The notes under the pieces: generated by a model
Database searches by the model: none
Told to the model about the DNA's origin: nothing
Seen by the model: the letters and a program-made list of their open reading frames with translations, nothing else
Program-made: the position numbers and the translations under genes
In this document: in pieces, positions 26,402 to 35,501 of the stretch
Layout: every line of letters starts with the position of its first letter
How positions within the stretch are numbered: position 1 is the first letter of the stretch
NCBI RefSeq assembly: GCF_002865645.1
Contig: NW_020194692.1
Span: forward strand, 8,208 to 72,207
DNA: 64,000 bases
Reading direction: 5' to 3'
From: Hyaloscypha bicolor E
Lineage: Eukaryota > Ascomycota > Leotiomycetes > Helotiales > Hyaloscyphaceae

Positions 26402-28650
26402 TAAAGCAATCTCTAAAAACGAATTCTTTATATAATTAAATAAGTTTATAATAGTAGTATATCTATTTAATACTTTCAGAAAACTAGAACCGGATATAGA
26501 CTTTAAAAATAAGGCTATAAAAGAAGCTAGTATTAAAGTTCTATAAAAAGTAAATAGAAGAATTAATCTATAAAGCCCGAACTTTATTAATAAAAATAAT
26601 TAAAGATTTTTAATATATCTAGTAAAGAGAAGAAAGTTTAATAGAAATAAAGAACTAGATATAAACTCTCTAATAGCAAATACTAAAGCTATTTATTATA
26701 GTTATAATTAGTATTTAATTAAATATTATATTAGCTAGTTATAATTTAAAAACTAGTTAAAGAAAAATAACCTAATAAATAAAATAGTAGTATTAGAATA
26801 TAATAAAAATAAAAATAAAATAGAAGTTAAAAAAGAGGAAAAGATACTACTACTAAAATAGCTATAAATAATCTAATAGAATAGCCCAGAAAAGACTAGA
26901 AAGACAATAATACCTACTAAAGTACTAAGAATACCAAAAATACCAGAAGTAGTAACTTTATAAATATCTCTAAAAATAAATAAAAGCTCTAAAAACCGGC
27001 CTAAACCTATAAAGTTAGTACTAGAAACTCTAATAAAAATAACTAGTTATCTAATAATAAAAATCTTAACTAAAAAGATAATTAAGAAAACTAATCTCTA
27101 ATAAGCTATAATATAAAAGCTATATCGAGATAAAGTAATAAACTTTATAAAAAAGCTATTATAGGCAGAATTAAATAAATTAAGAAAGGCAAAAAAGATC
27201 TAGTACTAGATAAATAAACTATTAATAAAGAAACCCAAAAACCCGAAAAAGGCAAAAATAAGAATATAAGATTAGCTTTAAATAGTAATCCGGAATTCTC
27301 TAAAAGAAATAGATATTAATAAATAGAATAAAAAGCTATAGGAAAATAATAAGATACTAGAAGTTAATCCGGTATTCTAATATAAGAAAAATTCAAGATA
27401 ATAATTCCAGTAATATAATAATACTTATAGAAGATTCGTTTTTAAAGATATTACTTAATTAACCTAATAAGATATCGAGTACTTATACTAAGATAATAAT
27501 AATCTTATAGAACTAGCCTAGTAATATACTAACTTAAATAAGTAAAAGTTCTTATAAAAGATATTTGCAAGTAACTAGAATATAGTAGCAGATCCTATAA
27601 ATAGACTAGTAAAAGCAAGAAGAATTACGGCAGATATAGTTATTCTATATAGGGTATTTATTTATAATATATATAATAAGATAAAAAGAAAAGTAATAGA
27701 AAGAACTAGAAAAGCCCTAGAAGAACTAGGCTATAAGCCTTTACTAGAATAAAGAAAAGAAGTAATAGTTTATCTAGAAGTCTTTTTATTATAACTTAAT
27801 ATTAAGTTAGAGTTTATTTATAAAAAGTAATATTAATATAATAATAAAGATATATATCTAAAAAAAAAACAAGTATTTAGAGACTACTTACTATTTATAC
27901 TAGCTAATTATAATAAGTAAAATACTAAGTTTTATTAGTAAACAAATAAGGATATACTAGTATAATTAGTATACTATTAGCTATATTTATAGTATATAAT
28001 ATAAGAAATAAGGCTATAAAACAAATATATTATATATTATAATATTCCGAATAAAATAATATTCGAACTTATATATTCTTTATAAATAATATAATAGATA
28101 TCTAAATTAATATTATTAATAAATTTCCGAGTTACTAATAGTCTAGTACTAGACCCAAATAGTAATATATTAAACGAAATACGAAAATCGGAAGCTATAG
28201 AACTAGTAAGATTAGTAGCAGACCTGCGAATTTATAATAGAGAGAGATAGATACTCAGAAGAATAATAGTTAATATTAATAAAGAGGAAATAAATAAACT
28301 AAGATACCTGCCTATTAATATTAATATAGAAGATATATAAAGCCTATTACCAGAAAGTGAAATAGATTTAAATAATAATAATAATAAAATAGAAGAAGAT
28401 AATACCTTTATATCTAGCTTATTAGATAGTAATATATCCGAAGACAAACTAGCCCAAGTATAAGTTAAGCTCCGGATAACCCCGGAATTATAATATTATA
28501 TATCCTGGCTTATATACTTTCGCTTCTGGCTTTAAGTAGTTAGAAGAGAGAAGAACAAGCCTTGAAACTTTTCAATTCTCTAGCAGAATAAAAAATTTTT
28601 TGGGGGATAAAATTTTTTATAATCTCTTAATAGAATATCGGAATTCTGGT
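26402..28650 (+). pseudogene. Extra coding-like region of the outer element, RIP-destroyed, unidentified
   Basis: One plus-strand frame stays open over most of about 26,560-28,600 if TAG and TAA are read as mutated glutamine codons, so this was once protein coding. Segments such as VKARRITADIVILYR near 27,605 and LVRLVADLRIYNRER near 28,205 are not domains I recognise. Its place, after integrase and chromodomain and before the 3' LTR, is unusual for a Gypsy element. It may be a third frame or part of yet another insertion. Confidence 0.5.
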
Positions 28651-28799
28651 CTTAGGTAATCTGGAAGGATGGAAAGTCAAGGGTGAGAAGATTCACTTCG
28701 TTTAGCAGGAGTTTATGGAAGTCGAAAGGACTTGGGGGTGGAGTTACTGGTTATTCTCTTTGTTTAGACCCGGAAACCTCTCGGAAGAGAGAGTTACAA

Positions 28800-28809
28800 A
28801 AGGGGGGGG
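28800..28809 (+). other. Polypurine tract of the outer element
   Basis: AAGGGGGGGG directly precedes the right LTR and resembles the tract of the inner element. Confidence 0.65.
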
Positions 28810-28810
28810 C

Positions 28811-28983
28811 AGTATCAAAGAGTGCCCGGGCATCCTTGGTAGTACGTGCGTGCGCAGGTGGTCCGTACGCAAGCCCTTAAGGCTTCGCACCTCCCATACC
28901 TCACTTCCTTCTTCAAGTTTCAGTTGATCAATACTATTGGATTGCCCCCTGACTGGCTACCTTTTGGTAATACCTGTTATACT
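28811..28983 (+). repeat. 3' LTR of the outer Gypsy element (almost unmutated), isochore edge
   Basis: It starts AGTAT and ends ATACT (5-bp inverted ends) after a polypurine tract, and it is the unmutated counterpart of 13,525-13,697. Ordinary-composition, gene-bearing sequence begins right after it. The two overlapping small frames at 28,683-28,927 fall in this GC-rich island and are not supported as genes. Confidence 0.75.
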
Positions 28984-29210
28984 AACTAATACTAATTCCT
29001 GGAACAAATTAGAACAAATTAATTAGTCCGGAATTTCGCCAAGCTTGGTCGGATTAAAACTAGGAGCTAGGGCTATAGTCCTAACTTAGCAAGTAGATTT
29101 ACATACCCTAGTGAATTCCCGAATATTAGAGTAAATTTTACAACTGAGAGTAAAATCTCCACCCGAACCCGATAGCTATGAACCTGTAAACCATCACGAA
29201 TATGCCCTGT

Positions 29211-30390
29211 TCATCTTTTAAGAATGATACGCTTTCCAGATCTGCCACCCCCCCTCAAACACTGTATAATACCGAACAAAATGGTACAAATGACTAGAAC
29301 AATAGCGACCCAGAACCACTGCACCCTTTTCCTATTATCGTACCACCATTGCTTGATAGTCCGTGGCTCGGACTCGTCAAAGAACTGCTTGATAACGACA
29401 AGACGGTCATGCCAATACTTGAATCTTGTGATCTGCCGTTCTTCGAGCTTGAGATGTCCACAATTGATAGCCGCAGGATCGAGACGTAGCTTTGAATGGT
29501 GACTACGAAACCATTTCTTACAGGCATTATCGTGTTGGGGCAAGAGCAGCGCCAGAGTGCGGCGAGTTTCTTCAATGAGTCCGGGAGGATATATCTTACT
29601 AAAACTAGTCAGCTTCTCCATCAAATTAGGGCACCAAGTGAACTCACCTGTCTGTGTGGTACTTTAGGAAAGTTGCATGGTAGAAGATGTTGAGAACAGC
29701 AGTCTTTCCATCCTCAATGAAGCGAAGATGGTCCACCAAATTCGGCGTCCACTGAATTCTTACATCAGCTATGCGTTCAATATTCATAGCGTTGAAGACT
29801 CTTTCGAGCTTTATCTGATCCGTTAAAATCAGCTCGTGACGAAAACGTCCATAGAGCGCCTCGTTGAGAGTGCCGCTCTGCCACGTGATGGACGTTTGCG
29901 ACGTCACTCCTCGATAAACATATTCAGCATGCACCATCAACCAGAGCCGCACGGCCAGGTCTATTGCGAGATCGAAAAATCGAGTGTTCAACACACCAAA
30001 AGGGTCATCTGTTGCCTTCTGAAGAAGTTTCTCACGGATGTTTTCTCGAGTCTCCCCAGTTTTCAGTTGTTCAACAATGTCGCAGATGTTGTGCTGCGTG
30101 CAGACTGGCCTCACGGCATCGTCTAGTTGCCGTGCATCTCGGCATTGTCTTTCGAAGTATGAGAAATAAGGATCACCTTCGGATTCGACTTTCTGAGATT
30201 GTGCACTCTCGACTCCCCAGAACTGGGAAACAATCGCCCGCCGACTTGCAAGGGGAAGGCTGAGGTGCTCCAACTCGTGTATAGCTCGCCCATACAAAGT
30301 GTCCAAACTTTTAAAAGGCCTCGAGATGCGGATTGCAGATTGTTTTAGATGTTGCCTCGTTATGGAGTGAATCGCTTTCTTGTATTGCAT
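29211..30390 (-). CDS. Fungal-specific protein with C-terminal membrane anchor, unknown function
   Basis: Two exons, 30,390-29,648 and 29,598-29,211, joined across a 49-bp GTGAGT...CTGAC...TAG intron, give 376 residues. The sequence matches a family I know only from filamentous ascomycetes, recognisable by the central LASRRAI block, the KLERVFNAMNIERI block and the C-terminal QWWYDNRKRVQWFW block. No enzymatic motif is visible. One hydrophobic segment near residues 342-361 followed by a short basic tail makes it look tail-anchored. The ATG at 30,390 is the first available. The frame is open about 30 codons upstream without another ATG, and relatives seem to start slightly earlier, so a tiny upstream exon may be missing. 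Its neighbour is the trypsin-like gene on the same strand, 153 bp away. Confidence 0.8.
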
Positions 30391-30543
30391 AGCATGGTCA
30401 AGTTCGTCGATGACGAAAGCTGGGGTTTTTCTAAATACAAATTACCACAACTCTAGGAGGATAAGAAACGGGCTTCTAAACTACGTGATCATATCTTAGC
30501 AACCCACTATACCGAGTATTAGAGTGAGGTCGACCTAGTTAGC

Positions 30544-32733
30544 CTACCCATCGAGTTTGGCTTTCTGTCCAGTTACCCGCTCTATATCTTTCAGAACCTG
30601 AGACGCAGGAACGAGATATGCAATACGACCACCCGGAACTCCAGCCACGACATGTCCATACAAGTCGCCAGTGATACCATCTATAACCCATGATCCAGAG
30701 TCACCTTCAGCTACGTACTGTTAGATTAAATCTTGAGCTAAAATCGGAGCCAAAATACCTATAACACGGTCAAGTATTATCGTCCACACTTCTTGGAAAT
30801 AACTGTGCTGCGACAGTCGCATCATTGTAGCATGTGAAAGTATCTTTCCTCTAATAAATCCACCTTGACTTGTCCCAACAATAATACCAGACTCATTGAC
30901 TAAGGCCTGCACAAACCGTTTAGGGTGAGTAATACGTTGTTCGAGTGATGCACGGTTCATATCAATTGGTGGCGCAAGTGACCTAATTTCAACCAGGGCC
31001 CAGTCTGATCCTAGTTTCGTATCTTGGATCGAGGATGCAAATGGCAAAGTTACAGGGATTGGGCTGAGAGGAGGTTGTTCAGAGTTGGCCATCTGTTCGA
31101 TAGGTATGTCGAGATCGCTATTACCTAATAAATGGGTCTGTTTTGGAACTTTTGAGCTAGTTGAGTTCGTAGTCTGCGTTTGTGACAATGACGCTGCGGA
31201 GGAATTGCTTGCTATAGAGGTACAATTTAGTATCGGTGCTGTAGACTTTAGGAATTATAGTATACCTTGGCTGGTAATGGCAATGGTAAGATCGCTTATG
31301 GTGTCAATGTCATCTCCATCCTCCTGATCGAATGCGAACTCAAAGTCGCCATCCTGGGCGTCAGGACCAGTGGAAAGAGCATTGCTAATCGGAAGAGGAC
31401 CAACATCAAACAGATGAGCAACGGTAAGTCCATATCGATGACCGTTCAAACTTATGATGCCACCAATCGTAGCTCGTCTGCGTGTCGAGGGGCATATAAT
31501 GAGCGATCTCACATTAATCAGCGGTTCTGTTGGCTTGTTACTAGAGACCGCAGTATCGTCCGATATTTTTAATTGCGGTAAATGAATATTGGGAGGCTGT
31601 TGGAAAGGTGACGCAGCGCCATATGACCCATATTGAGAGTATACCGGAGGAACGGGGCCAAGCTCCAATAGCTGCTGGCTCTGAAAGATTCCCGTGGTAT
31701 TGGGATTATCTGGAAGCTTGCCAAACTGATTGTGTGGAGCTGGAACATAGGTCCGATGGGGCTCCAAATCACCAGTCGGGAAATGAGAGGGGTAACTTTT
31801 CCCGCGGGCGAGCTTTCTGCGACGAAAGAAGAAACAAAACGACAGAATGATGAGAGCGACTAAGCCCAGTGCACCGACGGTAGTCCCAGCAATTGCGCCA
31901 GTAGACTCAAAGTATCTCGCTCTCTTGTATATTGTCGTCGCTGAGGTTTCCTCGTTTGGGTATGGAATATTTTGCCCTGCCAGAAGCTGTATATTTCGAC
32001 TACCGCCCGTGAGTGGAGACATGGCGGCCTCGGCAAGAGCTATCTTCGGATAATTTTTGAGTATGTCACTTTCTCTGACAAATTTGATGGCTTTCCGACG
32101 CCGACTCTGACTCTGGGAGGTGAAGAGAATCATCGGTTTCGCAGTTGCCGCGCTCTTTCCAATCATGTACATGTTAAACATGACAATATCCCCCGCCAGA
32201 GGCTCCGCTATCTCTAATTCGTCAATACGCTCGTCGAGAAGATCGGCTATCTCCTTCTTTATGAGAGCAAAGAGCTCTCGTGCTGGGCCAATAGCTACCC
32301 AGCAGTCATTGCCAGCCAGACGACGGCATTGGGTTCCAAGAGAGAGTTGTGGATTCGGCCAAGATAGCTTTGTCGACTTGAATCGCTGTCCAAGTCTAAG
32401 CCACCCATGCTGAACTAATTGAGGTTCCACGGTCTTCGAGGAAGGCTCCTGAGGGAGCGTCTGTATGTCGGGCCGAGCGTTGATCTCTGCTGGAGTCGCA
32501 GAGTCCACAACTTTGTCTGCTATAGTAACAGTAACCAACGCCAGGTGTGCCCTTTGATTCGTTGCCTGAATATCTTCCTCCCAATTTACTCTTTCTTTTG
32601 AACGAGACTCGCTGTTTCTTTGTCGTGCATTTGATTGCACTTGTTCGTGGACCTCTTCGTGTTTGAAGCTGGTTTGGGGAACCTCCGGCCATTCGAGAGA
32701 GTGAACGGCGGGACGCGAGACAGTTGTCTCCAT
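30544..32733 (-). CDS. Trypsin-like serine peptidase with internal membrane segment
   Basis: Exons 32,733-31,266, 31,211-30,759 and 30,710-30,544 give 695 residues. The introns are 54 bp (TACTAAA branch) and 48 bp. The C-terminal part carries a full serine-peptidase triad: His440 in GLTVAHLFD, Asp558 in SDWALVEI and Ser644 in GDSGSWV. The substrate pocket region ends with GGRIAYLVPASQ. An N-terminal domain at about residues 125-240 (LIKKEIADLLDE and GDIVMFNMYMIGK) accompanies this peptidase in other fungal proteins as I recall them. Between them, residues 279-303 form one transmembrane segment followed by RRRK, so the peptidase would sit on the cytosolic side. The start is the first ATG; the frame is open for 49 codons above it without one. 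The substrate is unknown. Confidence 0.82.
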
Positions 32734-33058
32734 CTGATGATGGCGGCGAGATTGACTGTCGGAATGACATGGGCGTACTGAGACTAATCGTGTCTTTGTT
32801 GCTGCCGCTGGCTTTCGCTTTTGATGTAGCCTTGTTCCATTTGCAGCTGAGATGAGAGAGCCTAGCGGTGCTGGGCGCACCTCTATCTACTGGGCACATA
32901 GCTAGGGGTGATAATTGGGCGCACAACCGAGAGAAAAAGCAAGAAGAATGTAAGGAGGACGAACAGTCTTATAATGACGTTCCTGACGCCAAGAGAATTC
33001 CCTTTTCAAGCCCATATCAACCTTCTGATATCCCAAAGGCTCCGCATATCTTCTCATT
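32734..33058. other. Divergent intergenic region
   Basis: It separates the peptidase gene (minus) from the small secreted gene (plus) and must hold both promoters. I see no distinctive site. Confidence 0.6.
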
Positions 33059-33367
33059 ATGCGTTATCCCATCGTTTTCGTTGTTCTTGCTGCCGGTGCA
33101 ATTCAATCAGTCACGGCTCTGGCCTGGCCTCAGACCGGCTGTCCTGCTGGGCAGAATGTTCAGTCTACCTGGTAATATTGACCACCAATTCCTGCTGTTG
33201 CCTTTGCTGACACGGAAAAGGACTGACCTTGTGATCTGCTTTGCTGTAACATTAGCTCTATCGATCCGGACGATGACTAGAAGACCGTTTACAGCCCCGG
33301 AACCTGCGTAAATCCATACGATCTCTGCTGCACAGATGGTAACAAGGGCCAAACCTGTGATTATTAA
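33059..33367 (+). pseudogene. Small secreted cysteine-rich protein gene with a premature stop
   Basis: Exon 1 (33,059-33,171) encodes a clear signal peptide ending near SVTALA, then a short tail with one cysteine. A GTAATA...TTAG intron (33,172-33,255) leads to exon 2 (33,256-33,367). In phase, exon 2 reads seven codons and then TAG at 33,278-33,280, after which the same frame continues for 28 codons to TAA. Those include a CVNPYDLCCTDG segment and a final cysteine. The spliced frame would carry six cysteines with one CC pair, typical of small secreted proteins. The stop is one C-to-T step, in CpA context, from CAG. An alternative donor (GTTCAG at 33,159) with an acceptor at 33,280 avoids the stop, but has a poor donor and drops a cysteine. 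It has no match I recognise. Confidence 0.65.
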
Positions 33368-33967
33368 GGCAAGAGAGAGGAAGGCTGGTTGATGAACGGG
33401 ACCGTCATAGATAGGGGGCTGGAATCAAAAGATTATAGGCGGTGGAGGACCGTAACAAAATAGTGCTCAATTGATGGATGAAGTGCCTGGACCTTCCTCC
33501 AAGCTTCTTTTGAGTGAGGCCAAAAAATTCTGATCTGTCTCGAAACTCCTATCACATGCAAAAATGTGCGACTTCAAATCGCAAGTGCTTCTATCACCAG
33601 CCAGAAATCCTTAGGAGTCCACTTGAAAATCCCAGAGAGGTACGCATTAAAAAAACCAAAGCTTGACTGCATAGTTGAAGGAAACGAAATCCAGAAGTCA
33701 AAGGGCCAATATTCTGCTAAAATATGCCACTACAAAGTTTCCCCAAGAATGCGCTTTCAAATTTCGTATGGCGCTTAAGGTGCAGGCTTCGGAAAAGACA
33801 TAGAAAGATACTTCGTTGTCAATACTTTCCAGGCGTTTTGATTTCGATTTGTTGATTGATCCCCAGCGCAAAACCCTCGATCGCCAACCGTTCCAGGGAT
33901 CACTATGCGCAATTCACAATTGCAAATTGATTCCACATCCATAATCCCAATCGGATCAGCCCTCACT
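33368..33967. other. Intergenic, nothing recognised
   Basis: The 3' flanks of the secreted-protein gene and of the glutathione transferase gene converge here. Small frames on both strands have no support. Confidence 0.6.
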
Positions 33968-34509
33968 CTACCATCCCATTAGCAAAGCCACACCATTGTA
34001 ACTTGCTAAGGCGGCAAGCCCAGCTTGGAAAAACCAAAAATAAATCCCCTTGTAACGTCTGAATCGATCAGAATTGCCCTAAGTTCATGCTCCGAGGGAT
34101 TGGAACTTACCCCTTGCCGCCTTCGCCTCCCTGTGAATAGCCGACCATATACATATATCTCGATACAGTCCAGCCTGCACCCATCAACGCGGAAGTAATG
34201 GGAAAGCGGAGGCCGGCGAGCAACAAAGCTGCCACAGCTGATGGCTGATTTTCGATGTAGTTGGCATGAGCTCTCTGGGCGCAGTTGAAACGGTGGGCGT
34301 CCTCGTCAGTCCTATCAGCTGGTGCGTACGCAGCCGGATATGGGCATTTCGCCTTTTTGCGGTAATTGCCAGTGTTGATACTGTGGTATGAATTGAGGAA
34401 GAATGTAGAGGTCGCCGCGAGAAGCACCCATCTGCAAATTCATTAGCGACGAGCCACCAATGAAGCGGAGCGCCTACCCATAGGCGGGATCAAGGGTTAC
34501 GGTCGCCAT
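33968..34509 (-). CDS. Microsomal glutathione S-transferase 3-like (MAPEG family)
   Basis: Three exons, 34,509-34,478, 34,431-34,111 and 34,058-33,968, with introns of 46 and 52 bp, give 147 residues. That is the usual size of MGST3-type proteins. The MAPEG signature is clear: FNCAQRAHANYIE in the middle, then an LLLAGLRFP helix and the GAGWTVSRYMYMVGYS segment. About four membrane helices are expected. Family members are integral membrane proteins of the endoplasmic reticulum or outer mitochondrial membrane that conjugate glutathione to lipophilic compounds or reduce lipid hydroperoxides. The last exon (WFFQAGLAALASYNG) completes the fourth helix and was found by splice-site and phase matching. 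Confidence 0.92.
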
Positions 34510-35501
34510 TCTGCTGAAGATGTTTGGATTTGGTTAATTTGCTGAGGAATTGGGGGAGAGAGAGTTGAAGTTGAGAGATGGAGATTGGGAAAAGAGGGAG
34601 GGGTGGCCTCAAAGCTTGAAAAGAAGCTTCTGAAACGGCTTCGAAGGCAGAGACGGAAGGAACGAAGATGTCCCGAGGCCGAATTAATGTCTCCGGCGCC
34701 AACCACACGTGTACATGGCCACCTAATTGCCGACTGCCTGTTGTGCGACGGAAACTTCCAGGTCTCAAGGTAATCGGGACAATGTCTGACTCGAAGCCGG
34801 GACGCATGTTCGAATGAAGTCGGCAGGATATGATGATGTTTGCTGTTGGGAATCTGAAGATTGACGTCGCAACCAGCGCCACCATGTTCCTTGCAACCTT
34901 GCTTACTTGAAGAAAGGCGGGCCATTGCGCCAACAGCATCGAGGCATCGACATCGATATCGACATACAGTGTCTGAATGCAACCAGAGCTTCTTGCACAT
35001 CCGTGGCAGCCATGCCATTTATATTTCATTGGCCTGCAGCACGGAACATCCCATGCTTACTCAAATTCGGCATGGCCCTGCATTGAAACCAGGATCTCCA
35101 GAGCACGCAATCGAGGGCCACGGTGCTGATTAGTGACCCCCCTCAATTGGGAACTTCGAACTGAAATCTACACTATAACCCAATACTTTTTAGTTGATTT
35201 CTCACCTGCCAAGCAACTTGCTTCTCACGGAACGAGAAAGTCTTCGCCTCGTTCATTATGACCAATTCAGTCCACAAGGATTGGGGTACAGAGAGATTTC
35301 TTGTGAGTATAGCCCATGCAACAAATTTCTTGGTGTGTAAGTAAGTACTCGTCCTAGGGAGGCGTATAGAGGTTGTGGTTTGGTATAGAACCTATTGACT
35401 TGTCGCATTTAATGGGAATCTAAACAGCGAACATGTGCCATCTCGATTGTATTTCCCGCGTGAGGGCACATACACCTCCAGTGACCATGAGCCTTGGTCT
35501 T
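34510..35501. other. Intergenic, about 1 kb
   Basis: This is the promoter side of the glutathione transferase gene and the 3' side of PUS1. Two overlapping minus-strand frames of 170-180 codons run into the transferase start but have no recognisable content and no splice-supported partner. Confidence 0.6.

Larger units (their letters stand above)
13525..28983 (+). mobile_element. Outer Ty3/Gypsy element, interrupted by a nested insertion
   Basis: Homologous LTR sequences lie at about 13,525-13,697 and 28,811-28,983. Both contain a counterpart of AAGCCCTTAAGGCTT followed by a TCAAGTTTCAGTTGATCAATACTATT-like stretch. Between them, on the plus strand, come degenerate gag-like, protease, reverse transcriptase, RNase H, integrase and chromodomain-like sequence up to about 19,250. 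About 2.7 kb of further coding-like sequence follows, split by the inner element (19,769-26,401). Removing that insertion gives roughly 8.8 kb, long for a fungal Gypsy element. The left LTR start is approximate because RIP has erased much of the similarity there. Confidence 0.72.

Noticed and set aside
28683..28927. Overlapping plus-strand frames of 65 and 70 codons
   Set aside because: They lie in the unmutated end of the outer Gypsy element and its LTR. They are open only because the stretch is GC-rich.
32734..32880. N-terminal extension of the trypsin-like peptidase by 49 codons
   Set aside because: The open frame begins with GTG after an in-frame TAG. The first ATG is at 32,733.
32868..33311. 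147-codon plus-strand frame overlapping the small secreted gene
   Set aside because: It overlaps, in another frame, the exon with a clear signal peptide and cysteines, and shows no coding features itself.
34490..35029. Two overlapping minus-strand frames of 173 and 179 codons upstream of the glutathione transferase gene
   Set aside because: They overlap each other in different frames, run into the transferase start region and encode no recognisable motif or splice-supported continuation.
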